Shown here in pieces: positions 9,670-18,980 of a stretch of DNA of 64,000 bases. Numbering within the stretch: the stretch's first letter is position 1; every line of letters starts with the position of its first letter. The stretch is taken from positions 101,083 through 165,082 of the forward strand of contig REGQ01000014.1 in the NCBI GenBank assembly GCA_004134985.1. The letters run 5' to 3'. Origin of the DNA: Paenibacillaceae bacterium (GTDB lineage: Bacteria; Bacillota; Bacilli; Paenibacillales; Paenibacillaceae). The position numbers were made by a program, and so were the translations under genes. A model generated the notes under the pieces. It was not told the DNA's origin. It did no database searches and saw only the letters and a list, made by a program, of their open reading frames with translations.

Positions 9670-11511
9670 ATGGGCAACATTCATCTGAACATTCGAACAA
9701 AGCTGATCCTGTATTTTTTAATCTCGATTCTGCTGCCAACCACGATCATCTCCATTGTGTTCTACACCCGTTCAACCGAGATTATTACGGAGAAAATCAA
9801 CATGTCCGTCATCAAAAACCTGAAATCCGTAGAATCCATCCTGCTCCAGAAGCTGGATTCGATCAATGACTACTCCGTATTGATTACCCTCAATCCAGAG
9901 CTGCAGAACATTATCAGTTCCGCCCAGCCTGCTGAGGACGAGGAGATTATTGATGAGATTTTGAAGCTCGACAGCATTCTGGACAATTATTATTTGTCCG
10001 ATTTCTCCGCCCTTACCCAGACGGCCCTCTATCCGAAAATCTACTTGATGGACCGGCCCAAATACAAAGACGTGCAAATTTCGGACAAGGTTTACGATAT
10101 CAGCGAGGTGGAGAAGGAGCCGTGGTACGACAGCATCCCGAACCAACTGTCCATTGTCGGCATCAATCAACTGAACGTGTCGGGACGCCAAGTGCAGACG
10201 CTGCGCATTTCCCGCAAGCTGGTCGCCCTGCGGTCAGCGGATATGGCGCCGGAGGCGGCATTGTTGACCACGGACATCGATACCGGCTATTTTCTGCGGC
10301 TGATGGACAGCTACAAAGCAACGGCCGGCAGCTCGATATCGCTGCTTGATACGAACGGCAATGTGGTGCTTAGCAGCAACAAGCAATTGGAGGATGGCGA
10401 ATTGATTCGGGGCGGGCTCCTCGATGGCAAATCAATCGATGACATCGCCACTGGCAGCGCCTTTCATGTGGAGAAGATCGGCGGCCAGCAGATGCTCGTA
10501 TCCACTAACTATATTCAACCGCTGAACTGGAACATTTTATCGCTCACACCGCTTGACGAAATCAATATTGAACAGCGCAACCTGAATACGGCGATGCAGG
10601 TTGTCATTACGGTATGCATGCTGTTTGCGCTGCTGGTGGCGCTGACGCTGGCCGGCAACATCTCGAAGCCGATTCTGGCGCTGGTCAAATCGATGTCCTC
10701 GATTGATCATGGCAACCTGGATATTAAGCTGCGGTACCGTAAGAAGGATGAGTTCGGCATTTTGTTCAACCAGTATAAAAATATGATGGAGAAAATTAAA
10801 GATCTGGTGGAGCGGCTGTACGTCAGCGAGATGAATAAGAAAGAAGCCGAGTTGAAAGCCAAGGATGCGGAGCTGAAGGCGCTGCAGGCGCAGATCAACC
10901 CTCATTTTCTGTATAATGCGCTCGATTCGATCAATTTGTACGCAATGAAGCACAACGTGCCGAACATCAGCAGCATGGTCAACTCGCTGTCCAACTTTTT
11001 CCGATACGGGTTGAGCAAGGGCAAGAGCGTCATTACGCTCCAGGACGAGAAGCGGCATGTGGAAAGTTATCTGGAAATCCAGCAAATGCGTCTGGGCGAC
11101 AAATTGAATTATGACATTGTGTTTGCCAATGAAGTGATGAAATGTCTTACCGTTAAGCTTGCGCTGCAGCCTCTGGTCGAAAACGCCATTATTCACGGCA
11201 TCCAAAATGTCGAGCGAACCGGGCACATTCGAATCACTGCGGACAGAGTGGACGATCTGCTGCAAATTACGGTAGCGGACAACGGGCCGGGCGGCAATAT
11301 TGTAGAGATGCATGAGATGCTGGAGACGGACAACATGTCCTCCCGCTCGTTCGGCACAAGAAATGTAAACGAAAGAATCAAGCGAGTGTTTGGGCAAAAA
11401 TACGGGGTGCGCTTTCGTCTTAACGAGGCGGGCGGTGTCACAGTTATTGTGGAAATGCCGATTTTACGAACGATGGAGGGCTATCATGTTGACGATGATA
11501 TTAGCGGATGA
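9670..11511 (+). CDS. Sensor histidine kinase, YesM family
   Basis: Sensor kinase of about 613 residues. One helix near the N-terminus and a second near residues 305-325 flank an extracellular sensor of dCache-like length; then follow HAMP, a coiled linker (KKEAELKAKDAELKALQ), the phosphoacceptor motif AQINPHFLYN (His412) and a GHKL ATPase domain (VADNGPGG). The ATG at 9670 is preferred because GGGGG lies seven bases upstream; an in-frame ATG at 9664 is possible. It overlaps the response regulator gene by 26 bases. Confidence 0.92.
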   Translation: MGNIHLNIRTKLILYFLISILLPTTIISIVFYTRSTEIITEKINMSVIKNLKSVESILLQKLDSINDYSVLITLNPELQNIISSAQPAEDEEIIDEILKLDSILDNYYLSDFSALTQTALYPKIYLMDRPKYKDVQISDKVYDISEVEKEPWYDSIPNQLSIVGINQLNVSGRQVQTLRISRKLVALRSADMAPEAALLTTDIDTGYFLRLMDSYKATAGSSISLLDTNGNVVLSSNKQLEDGELIRGGLLDGKSIDDIATGSAFHVEKIGGQQMLVSTNYIQPLNWNILSLTPLDEINIEQRNLNTAMQVVITVCMLFALLVALTLAGNISKPILALVKSMSSIDHGNLDIKLRYRKKDEFGILFNQYKNMMEKIKDLVERLYVSEMNKKEAELKAKDAELKALQAQINPHFLYNALDSINLYAMKHNVPNISSMVNSLSNFFRYGLSKGKSVITLQDEKRHVESYLEIQQMRLGDKLNYDIVFANEVMKCLTVKLALQPLVENAIIHGIQNVERTGHIRITADRVDDLLQITVADNGPGGNIVEMHEMLETDNMSSRSFGTRNVNERIKRVFGQKYGVRFRLNEAGGVTVIVEMPILRTMEGYHVDDDISG

Positions 11512-13108
11512 TGATTACATGGTTAGAGATACGCTTCGGGCGGTCATTCCGTGGGAGGAATACGGGATCTCTGTCATCGCAGAGGCCGAGCATGGCCGGA
11601 AGGCGCTTGACCTTTGCCTGGAGCTGTCGCCGGATATTTTGTTTACCGATATCAAGATGCCGTTTATGGATGGACTGGAAGTGGCGATGCATCTGAAAGA
11701 TACCGGGAGTCATACGAAAATTATTATTATTAGCGGTATCCAGGATTTCAATTATGCGAAGACGGCGCTGGATGTCAATGCGGAAGGCTATATTCTCAAG
11801 CCAATTCAGATCGCCGACATTAGAGAAGTCATCGCCAAAGTCGTCAATCAGATTGATATGGAGCGAAACATGAGCAGGAAGATCGAAACGCTGAAACAGC
11901 AGCTGCACGAGAACGCCTCCCTGCTGCGGGAGAAGTTTATTCGCAATGTACTGCTCGGCGTATTGTCCGGCAAATCTGAAATTGAGGATAAGCTGGCCTA
12001 CTTTCAAATTGCTATCAAACCGGATGAAGGCGTCGTCGCTTCGGTGCTGCAGCTCGATGATTACGCCAGTCAGGTGAAGTATAAGAAAGAGGCGGACAAG
12101 CAGTTAACGAGTTTCGCCATTCAAAATGTTATCGGGGAAATCATTCGCAATTATGAGGCGGGCATTGTGTATAGTGTCCATGACAATGAGTTCGCTATTA
12201 TTTTCAATGAGAAATCACAACAGTATGACAAATATATCGAGATCAGCGAGGAAGTGGTCAATGCGCTGCACAAGTATTTGAAAATCTCCGCTTCAATGGG
12301 GCTGGGAAATCGGGTCGACGGGCTGGATCGGGCTTATGTGTCCTATCAAAATGCGCATTTGGCGCTGCAGCACCGGTTCTATATGGGGCCCCGCTCGATT
12401 ATCCGTATTGAGGATATTGCCGATGTATGGGGCAATCAGCGGCAGTCTACCGGCATTGAATATCACAGCCTGCTGGAGGCGGAGCAGCAGTTGATCGGTT
12501 TTATCATGCTCGGCGATTTGCAAGGCGGGCTTGATTTGCTTGATTCGCTATTTCAAAGCTTCATCCATGCCGATGTGGAAACGATCCGGGGGTTTTGCAT
12601 CGAGCTGATCAGCGGAACGTACCGCAAATGTTTTGTTATGGGAGAGCAGTTGGAAACCATCGTTCCGAACCGAAATCAGCTGCTGGCGAGCATTTTGCAG
12701 GCTGATCATATTTATGCGATGCATCAGCTTGTCATTGCGAGCCTGACCGCATTTTCCAATTATTTCTCTTCCAAATACAATCAGCGGCACGAGGGAGTCG
12801 TCAACAAGATCAAGGCGATTGCGGAGCGGGACTATTCGCAAAGCTTGACGCTAACAGATATCGCAGATGAAATCTACTTGTCTGTCAATTATATATGCGC
12901 GGTATTCAAACGGGAGACCGGAGAGACGATCAACGAGTATTTGACCCGCTTGCGGGTCGAGGAAGCGAAGCGATTGCTGCGGACAACGAAGCTGAAGGTG
13001 TGGGAGATTGCGGAAACCTTGGGATATGAAAATCATAACTATTTCAGCACCTTGTTCAAGAAGCAGACCGGTTTAAAGCCGCAGCAGTACCGAAGTGAGC
13101 AGGGATGA
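11486..13108 (+). CDS. Response regulator with AraC-type DNA-binding domain, YesN family
   Basis: Regulator of 540 residues. The N-terminal receiver has the acidic pair after MILADDD and the phosphoacceptor Asp55 in LFTDIKMP. A long middle region follows, and the C-terminus holds two AraC-type helix-turn-helix motifs ending in ETLGYENHNYFSTLFKKQTG. The ATG at 11486 follows GGAGGG and lies within the end of the kinase gene, so the pair is translationally coupled. It probably activates the transporter operon that starts at 13298. Confidence 0.93.
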   Translation: MLTMILADDDYMVRDTLRAVIPWEEYGISVIAEAEHGRKALDLCLELSPDILFTDIKMPFMDGLEVAMHLKDTGSHTKIIIISGIQDFNYAKTALDVNAEGYILKPIQIADIREVIAKVVNQIDMERNMSRKIETLKQQLHENASLLREKFIRNVLLGVLSGKSEIEDKLAYFQIAIKPDEGVVASVLQLDDYASQVKYKKEADKQLTSFAIQNVIGEIIRNYEAGIVYSVHDNEFAIIFNEKSQQYDKYIEISEEVVNALHKYLKISASMGLGNRVDGLDRAYVSYQNAHLALQHRFYMGPRSIIRIEDIADVWGNQRQSTGIEYHSLLEAEQQLIGFIMLGDLQGGLDLLDSLFQSFIHADVETIRGFCIELISGTYRKCFVMGEQLETIVPNRNQLLASILQADHIYAMHQLVIASLTAFSNYFSSKYNQRHEGVVNKIKAIAERDYSQSLTLTDIADEIYLSVNYICAVFKRETGETINEYLTRLRVEEAKRLLRTTKLKVWEIAETLGYENHNYFSTLFKKQTGLKPQQYRSEQG

Positions 13109-13188
13109 AAGTAAGACAAAATCTGCGGTTGAATTAACGGTAAGATCGTTATCGTAAGATTTTGAAGTGTTTCGCATAACTTCGTGCA

Positions 13189-13217
13189 CTGACAGAAGCG
13201 GTGCGATCCACTATGAT
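13189..13217 (+). promoter_or_regulatory. Candidate sigma-A promoter of the second sugar ABC operon
   Basis: CTGACA and TATGAT are 17 bases apart, giving a start near 13224. It sits between the regulator gene and the binding-protein gene and just upstream of a cre box. Confidence 0.55.
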
Positions 13218-13240
13218 CAATAATGTGAATAGCACACAGG

Positions 13241-13255
13241 TTGTAAGCGTTTGCT
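13241..13255 (+). promoter_or_regulatory. CcpA catabolite-responsive element (cre)
   Basis: TTGTAAGCGTTTGCT fits the cre consensus WTGNAANCGNWNNCW at every fixed position. It lies about 18 bases after the predicted transcription start and 43 bases before the binding-protein start, a position where CcpA would block elongation or promoter escape. This suggests glucose repression of the second sugar operon. Confidence 0.7.
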
Positions 13256-13297
13256 GGCTTGTGTGACACATATTACAGAGATGGGGCGGTGTTTGCG

Positions 13298-14668
13298 ATG
13301 ATAAGGAAAAACCGGGTCTGGACCGGCATGATCGCACTATTGATAGTTGCGCTGCTGGCTGGCTGCTCTAGCTCCAAAAGCGGTACGGGCGCAGAAGAGG
13401 CAGAGTCAGGCGATGGCGTCGTAACGATTAAGTTGTGGCACAACAATACGAGTGAATTTTTAAAGCGGAAAATGCAAGAGTTCAACGATACGATCGGCAA
13501 GGAAAAAGGAATTCATGTTGATTTTCGTACAATGGGCGATTATGCCGATGCATTGAAAGTTGCGTTGGCCGCCGATCAGGGGCCGGACCTATACATGTTT
13601 GTCGGAACGGTCAAGGATCCGTTTATCAATTCGGGCTGGATGCTTCCGCTGGAAGACTTCCCGCAAAGCGCTGAGTTTCTAAAAGGGTACGAAGGGCTGA
13701 TCATTCCAGAATACAACACGTACAAAGACAAGACATATTCGGTACCGTTCAAGGTCATTACGACGAAGATGCTGTATAACAAGCGACTGTTTGAAAAAGC
13801 CGGGATTACCGAGGTGCCGCAAACCTGGGATGAGGTCGCTACGGCAGCGAAAAAAATTACCGAGGCGGGCGAAGGTAGGGAATACGGCTACGGTACTCAT
13901 CTGAAGGACGCTGGCAGCATGGGTGGCAAATGGTCCAATGCGGTTATGTTCGCTCCGTCGGTCGGTCATATGGGCTATGACTTTACTAAGGGAGAGTACC
14001 GGTTCGCGGACTTCACTCCTATTCTGGAAAAAATCGTCGAGATGAAAACCGACAAAAGCATCTTCCCAGGAGCGGAGGGAATGGGCATCGACAACCTGCG
14101 CGCCCAGTTCGCCGAAGGCAGAGTGGGGATGATGATGGGCGCCAACTGGGAAGTGATCTCGTTCAACGATTCCTTGCCGGCCAAGGACGACTGGGGTGTC
14201 GCACATGTCCCTGTGCTTGATCCGGCGAACCGCTACAAGGAATATGCCCAGGTAGGGGACTTCCTCGTCTTTGGCCCGGCAGCGAAAAAGCATCCGGATG
14301 AAAGCTTTGCCGTCTACGAATATGTGCACAGTCTTGATTTTCAACGCTCGATGCATGAGGAAGGCTTCGAGTTTATGGCGGTGCCGAGCGTAATTGAAGG
14401 GGCCAAGATGCCAGACAAGAAAGGCTGGGCGGAATTCGCCGATTTGAGCACATCCTACTTTACGAAGACGCCTCCGGACGGCGCGATCAAGCTCGAAGGG
14501 GATACGTACCAGAATACGATTGCCAAAATATTGACTGGCAGCGTCAGCGATATCAGGAAAGAGCTGGAGAGCCTGGATAAACGGTATAACGATGCGCTGC
14601 AGCGGGCGGTTAATGATGGATTTGATATGAAGCCGTTCATCGATGAGAGTCTGGACATTTCCTGGTAA
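13298..14668 (+). CDS. Sugar ABC transporter substrate-binding lipoprotein
   Basis: Protein of 456 residues with a lipobox (ALLAGC, Cys23) and a family 1 extracellular solute-binding domain (IKLWHNNTSEFLKRKMQEF near the N-terminus of the mature part). The ATG at 13298 is chosen so that the signal peptide begins MIRKNR; a GTG three codons earlier is in frame but less well placed to GGGG. It opens the transporter part of the second sugar operon, with two permeases and an aldolase following on the same strand. Substrate unknown. Confidence 0.92.
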   Translation: MIRKNRVWTGMIALLIVALLAGCSSSKSGTGAEEAESGDGVVTIKLWHNNTSEFLKRKMQEFNDTIGKEKGIHVDFRTMGDYADALKVALAADQGPDLYMFVGTVKDPFINSGWMLPLEDFPQSAEFLKGYEGLIIPEYNTYKDKTYSVPFKVITTKMLYNKRLFEKAGITEVPQTWDEVATAAKKITEAGEGREYGYGTHLKDAGSMGGKWSNAVMFAPSVGHMGYDFTKGEYRFADFTPILEKIVEMKTDKSIFPGAEGMGIDNLRAQFAEGRVGMMMGANWEVISFNDSLPAKDDWGVAHVPVLDPANRYKEYAQVGDFLVFGPAAKKHPDESFAVYEYVHSLDFQRSMHEEGFEFMAVPSVIEGAKMPDKKGWAEFADLSTSYFTKTPPDGAIKLEGDTYQNTIAKILTGSVSDIRKELESLDKRYNDALQRAVNDGFDMKPFIDESLDISW

Positions 14669-14713
14669 TGCAGCAAGCATGATTCGCAACGAATGATTAT
14701 AAGGAGTACGCTT

Positions 14714-15646
14714 ATGAAGACAGAAATGGTGATATCCCGTACCCGTACCGGCCGGTTGAGAGGGTTGCTAGGCAAAGACGGTACACAGGCCTATCTGATG
14801 CTGCTGCCGATGTTGATCGGGTTTGCATTTTTCACAATTTATCCGATGCTGTGGCTAATGAACTGGGCGTTCTATGATTATGACGGTATAACGGAAGCGC
14901 GGTTTATCGGACTGGATAATTTCGTCAGGGCGTTCACCCGCGATCCCGGCTACTGGGCTGCACTCGGCAATACCTTCATCATTGTTGCCGCCAAGCTGGC
15001 TATTGAATTTCCTCTTGCGCTGCTGCTGGCTGTGCAACTGAATAAGGCAACGAAGATTAACGCTTTGTTCCGTACCGCATTTTTCGTGCCGACCATCGTC
15101 AGTACTGCGGTAATTGGACTCGTATTCTTCCTGATGTTCGAGCCGTATCAAGGGATCGTCAATTTGCTGCTGCAGGATATCGGCTTGATGAAGACGTCTG
15201 TCGAATGGTTTGGCTCGAAGGCGACCGCGAATGCGATTATTGTCATTGCCAGCGTATGGAGCAATTTTGGCATCAACATGGTGTTTTTCCTAATGGGGCT
15301 GCAGACGATTCCGCGAGAGCTGTATGAATGTGCAGAAATCGACGGCGTGACGCGGTGGCAGCGGTTTGCCTACATTACTTTCCCGATGTTAAGGCCGATT
15401 ATGAAAGTGCTGCTGATGCTGGCGATTATCGGCAGTATGAAAATGGCTGATCTGGTGCTGGTGTTGACCAACGGCCAGCCGGGAGGCAAGACGGAAGTTG
15501 TCATGACCTATGTATTCAAGTTTTTCTTCTCGTATGGGGTAGCGGATTCAATGAATCAATTCGGCTACGCCTCATCGCTGGCCGTCATTACGGCAATTGT
15601 GCTGGCGATCGTAACGGCGGTATATTACAAGCTTACCAAAGACTAA
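14714..15646 (+). CDS. Sugar ABC transporter permease
   Basis: Permease of 310 residues, MalF/UgpA-like, with six predicted helices and the EAA-type loop ECAEIDGVTRWQRFAYITFP. The ATG at 14714 follows AAGGAG by seven bases, which rules out the longer in-frame start upstream. It pairs with the next permease and depends on a shared ATPase encoded elsewhere. Confidence 0.92.
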   Translation: MKTEMVISRTRTGRLRGLLGKDGTQAYLMLLPMLIGFAFFTIYPMLWLMNWAFYDYDGITEARFIGLDNFVRAFTRDPGYWAALGNTFIIVAAKLAIEFPLALLLAVQLNKATKINALFRTAFFVPTIVSTAVIGLVFFLMFEPYQGIVNLLLQDIGLMKTSVEWFGSKATANAIIVIASVWSNFGINMVFFLMGLQTIPRELYECAEIDGVTRWQRFAYITFPMLRPIMKVLLMLAIIGSMKMADLVLVLTNGQPGGKTEVVMTYVFKFFFSYGVADSMNQFGYASSLAVITAIVLAIVTAVYYKLTKD

Positions 15647-15811
15647 TAACCGTCGTCAGGCTTGTACCTGGCACAGGAAAGCGTGGGCCGGGTGACGTTC
15701 AAGGTTTGGGGCTTTGCGAGGGTGGAAGGTCTAATGGGTGGCCTGCGAGCTGGTTAAATGCGAAATCAGGAACAGAGAGTTTTTCGTTAGGCGGAGGTGA
15801 GTGCAATTATA

Positions 15812-16654
15812 GTGGCTTTGCAGAAAAATACGCTAAAAATACTGCGGCTCGTATTTCTGGGCAGCTTGATGATCTTGACGCTGTTCCCGATTGTATATAC
15901 GGTGCTGTCTTCATTCAAGTCCAATCTGGAGGTAATGGCCTCCGCAAGTCTGATTCCGAAAAGCTTCAGCTTGCAAAACTATGTGGACGCCTGGCAAATT
16001 GGAAGATTCGATTTGTACACATGGAACAGCATCTATATGACCTTCTTTATTGTGATCGGGACGATTGTAACGGCAACAATGGGCGGCTATGTTTTTTCAA
16101 GAGGCAGATTCCGGGGCAAAAATGTGATCTTTGTCGTGCTCGTCTCTTCCATGTTTATTTCCGCCGGGACGTTGTATTTGTATCCACAGCTTATTGTGGC
16201 GAAGTTGTTCGGGCTTAACACCTCATTATGGGGTGTCATCATTATTAATATATTAGGGTTTAATATTACCCAGCTCTACATTTCCAGAAGATATGTCGAT
16301 TCGATCTCACCGGAGATTGACGAGGCGGCCAAGATGGACGGCTGTAATTTCTTTCGCATTTACTGGAATATTATCTTTCACTTGATCAAACCGTTGATTG
16401 CGACCATCGGGCTGCTTTCATTCATGCATTCCTGGAATGACTATTTGCTGCCTATGGTGTTCACTATCGGCAGTCCGGACAGCGTCCCGCTGGTAGTAGG
16501 GGTTGTTTCGCTTAAGAGCCAGGGGGAATCGGTCAGCGCATGGAATCTTATGCTTGCCGGTACGACATTATCCATCATCCCGATGTTGATCGTGTATCTA
16601 TTCTTAAACCGCTTCTTCATTTCAGGTCTGACTAGCGGGGCAATTAAAGGATAA
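15812..16654 (+). CDS. Carbohydrate ABC transporter permease
   Basis: Permease of about 280 residues with six helices, EAAKMDGCNFFRIYWNIIFH as the ATPase-docking loop and the usual ending FISGLTSGAIKG. The start is uncertain. A strong GGAGGTGA lies at 15793-15800, the in-frame GTG at 15797 overlaps it, the GTG at 15812 is somewhat far, and an ATT at 15806 has ideal spacing. GTG at 15812 is given as the conservative choice. It follows the previous permease after a 165-base gap with no clear terminator. Confidence 0.88.
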   Translation: MALQKNTLKILRLVFLGSLMILTLFPIVYTVLSSFKSNLEVMASASLIPKSFSLQNYVDAWQIGRFDLYTWNSIYMTFFIVIGTIVTATMGGYVFSRGRFRGKNVIFVVLVSSMFISAGTLYLYPQLIVAKLFGLNTSLWGVIIINILGFNITQLYISRRYVDSISPEIDEAAKMDGCNFFRIYWNIIFHLIKPLIATIGLLSFMHSWNDYLLPMVFTIGSPDSVPLVVGVVSLKSQGESVSAWNLMLAGTTLSIIPMLIVYLFLNRFFISGLTSGAIKG

Positions 16655-16686
16655 CAGCAATTTAAAAAACAGGAGGCTTTACTTTT

Positions 16687-17613
16687 ATGACTACACAGGA
16701 AACGAAAGCAACGTATCCGGCCAAAATTACGGGGATTGTTCCGGCATTAGTGACACCTTTCGATGACAAGGGGGATCTGATTCTGGCTTCCGCCGAGAAG
16801 CTGATTGCCAAATATGTGAAAGAAAGAGCGGACGGCCTCTATATGTTAGGCTATACAGGCGAAGGCTGGTGCATGTCGATGGAGGAGCGGAAGGCATGGA
16901 CCGAGGCGGTATTGAAGGCGAACGCCGGTCAGATCCCGGTGATCGTGCATGTCGGCTACGGCTCGCTTGACGAGGCACTGGAGTTGACGAAACACGCTGT
17001 CCGTCACGGGGCGTATGCCACATCGTCGGTTCCGCTGTCCAACTCGGCTACGATGCAGGACAATACGGTCTACTTCCGGGCGATTGCGGAGGCATCCGAG
17101 GTGCCGTTCTACATTTACTGGAATCAGGAAATTGTAGACAGCGACACAGGCAGAAGGCCGCTCGCGAGCAAGCTTGCAGATGAGTTGTTGGCCTGCCGAA
17201 ATATTGGTGGCATTAAATATACGGACAGCAACTTCTACTACCTGGAGCGGATTCGCAAATACAAGCCGGAGCTGAACTTGCTGACTGGCGTCGATTCGAT
17301 GGTCAATGCAGGCGCGCTGCTCGGCGCAGACGGTGCGATCGGACTGCTGCAGAGCGTCACCTGCGGGCATATGCGCACGATGTGGGATGCTTATCAGGCG
17401 GGAGATCTGGAGCGTGCGCATCAATTGCAAATTCGCGCCAACAATCTCTACGAAATGCTGGACCGCCCGGAAATCGGTGTTATTGCCGGAGCGAAGGCGA
17501 TTCTCGCCCACGAGGGGATCGAAGGGCTGCCTAAGCAGCCTAGCGGACTGCTCAGCAATCCAGCGCTGGTCAAAGAGCTCCTGGATGTCTATCAGGCGAA
17601 TATCGTCAATTAG
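16687..17613 (+). CDS. DapA/NanA-type aldolase (dihydrodipicolinate synthase family)
   Basis: Protein of 308 residues with the class I aldolase layout: GYTGEGW for substrate binding, Tyr144 in FYIYWNQE and the Schiff-base lysine Lys177 in GGIKYTD. Family members cleave N-acetylneuraminate or other 2-keto-sugar acids, or make dihydrodipicolinate. Being last in a sugar-uptake operon with AGGAGG at its start, a catabolic role (sialic acid or keto-deoxy sugar acid cleavage) is more likely than lysine biosynthesis, but the substrate is not determined by what can be seen. Confidence 0.85.
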   Translation: MTTQETKATYPAKITGIVPALVTPFDDKGDLILASAEKLIAKYVKERADGLYMLGYTGEGWCMSMEERKAWTEAVLKANAGQIPVIVHVGYGSLDEALELTKHAVRHGAYATSSVPLSNSATMQDNTVYFRAIAEASEVPFYIYWNQEIVDSDTGRRPLASKLADELLACRNIGGIKYTDSNFYYLERIRKYKPELNLLTGVDSMVNAGALLGADGAIGLLQSVTCGHMRTMWDAYQAGDLERAHQLQIRANNLYEMLDRPEIGVIAGAKAILAHEGIEGLPKQPSGLLSNPALVKELLDVYQANIVN

Positions 17614-17655
17614 TAATAACTATATAAGGGGCACAAGTATATTTAAGGTCATAAA

Positions 17656-18087
17656 CTATAAAGGCTTTCGATCAACGCTGTGCCCCTTCAGCAGTTTCTC
17701 CGTTTGCCAGGAGGCAAGGGAGAAACAAACTGCCGAGACGCCATAGGCGAAATAGAACAGCGATGCTTCATTAGAGAAGGGCATCATCAGCAAACCCGGT
17801 CCGAAAGGTCCGGTGGCGGCGATCGCCAGCAGACTGGGGACAAGCAGCAGCAGTGTCTGTATAAGCAGGGAGGTGTGACGGCGAAATACCCGCAAAAACA
17901 TAAGCAGCGTGCTATAGACCGGAACAAGGAATACTACGAATGCCATGCCGATCGAAAAGGTAATGAAGACGATATCCGTAGGCGTTTGCCGATAGAATAG
18001 CAATAACCCCATCCAGTAGCTCGCAAGCGCGATACAATAGCTGAATGCAAACAGCAGAGCATAGATAACCAAACGTTTCAGCACCAT
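17656..18087 (-). CDS. Four-helix membrane protein of unknown function
   Basis: Protein of 143 residues with four hydrophobic segments (about 5-30, 38-62, 72-92 and 105-125) joined by short polar loops, ending in a basic tail. AAAGGAGGGG precedes the ATG, which supports real translation. It is convergent with the aldolase gene, 42 bases apart. The family is not recognised. Confidence 0.7.
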   Translation of the reverse strand: MVLKRLVIYALLFAFSYCIALASYWMGLLLFYRQTPTDIVFITFSIGMAFVVFLVPVYSTLLMFLRVFRRHTSLLIQTLLLLVPSLLAIAATGPFGPGLLMMPFSNEASLFYFAYGVSAVCFSLASWQTEKLLKGHSVDRKPL

Positions 18088-18138
18088 TAACGTAACCCCT
18101 CCTTTTAAATACAGTTTGCTGCTGTGTGACCCCCAGTG

Positions 18139-18330
18139 TCATTGCTTATCAAGGCCCAGGCGGGTGCAATGTCTGCAGAATTTCGGTATAGCTTGCCTAA
18201 GCGTGTGCATTGTTTGTTGATCGGGCGAATGGGTTGCTGAAGCAGGTGTGATGCCCGTTGATCGGGCGAATGGGTTGCCCAAATGGGTGTAATGCCCGTC
18301 GATCGGCCGAATCGCTTGGCCAAGCGGCCA
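18139..18330. repeat. Degenerate tandem repeats of about 41 bases
   Basis: Units resembling TTGATCGGGCGAATGGGTTG followed by a variable half and TGTAATGCCC recur three times between 18216 and 18330, with two weaker copies upstream. The third good copy has diverged to GATCGGCCGAATCGCTTGGC. Short open frames arise from the repeat but no ribosome binding site is present, so it is treated as non-coding. Confidence 0.6.
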
Positions 18331-18508
18331 CACAATCCGTTATTTTGCGAAAAAACGGGCTTTTTCGATTTTGGCGGACATACGTTCCGTTAATTGTTCC
18401 AAATTGGCCTGTTTTGATGGAATTATGAGCAAATAACGGATTCTCTGTCCGCTCAAACGTTGAATACCCCTCATTTTGGCAAAATAGCGGAACGTCTGTC
18501 CTTGAACA
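18331..18508. repeat. Dispersed stem-loop repeat, copy A
   Basis: Inverted arms GCGGACATACGTTCCGTTA and the complement of TAACGGATTCTCTGTCCGC enclose a loop of some 50 bases; a further direct copy of the arm (AGCGGAACGTCTGTCC) lies at about 18485, and CCGTTATTTTGCGAAAA starts the unit near 18337. The same parts occur at 26925-27110 in another intergenic gap, so this is a dispersed element rather than a chance hairpin. Confidence 0.6.
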
Positions 18509-18510
18509 TC

Positions 18511-18680
18511 TGCGTTCCCCCCTCGCAGCCGAAGTTTCACCACTGACACCTCCAACGTCCCCACAGCTGATACTTCACAACTAAACGTCTAATCCAAACG
18601 TCCCCACAGCTGATACTTCACAACTAAACGTCTACTCCAAACGTTCCCGCAGCCGATTCTTCACAACTATATACTCAAAA
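18511..18680. repeat. 43-base tandem direct repeat, about four copies
   Basis: Units begin AACGTCCCCACAGCTGATAC at 18554 and 18597, with a diverged copy at 18640 and an older copy from about 18511; the period is exactly 43 bases. The two central copies are nearly identical. No gene covers the array. Confidence 0.75.
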
Positions 18681-18980
18681 CATGCTGCATCGTTCGCTAC
18701 TTTTCAGTCGTATGTTGCTAGCGTCCTGCAGCGATGCGATTCTCTGCGTCTACCCCACCAATGCTTCATCCAAACGACGGAGGAAGTCCGTGTGTACGTG
18801 TTTTTTTATTATTGTAGCTGTTTACTTTATCCTAGCTCTCTTTCGACGTTGCGATAAGTTCTATCTTTTGTAGAACCCTGCGGAGCGCCTGCATTAATGA
18901 TGGGTTATTTGTGTTGATGTGAAACAATGCAGGTTCACCTAACGTTATAAAAGTAAATAAATGGAGAAGGCGGGAAAGTG
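18681..18980. other. Intergenic stretch, nothing certain
   Basis: Between the tandem repeats and the secreted-protein gene no gene could be supported. A 63-codon open frame at 18682 lacks a ribosome binding site and looks like chance. No convincing promoter or terminator was seen. Confidence 0.5.

Noticed and set aside
18682..18873. 63-codon frame after the 43-base repeats
   Set aside because: No ribosome binding site, odd composition and no protein-like pattern beyond one hydrophobic stretch.
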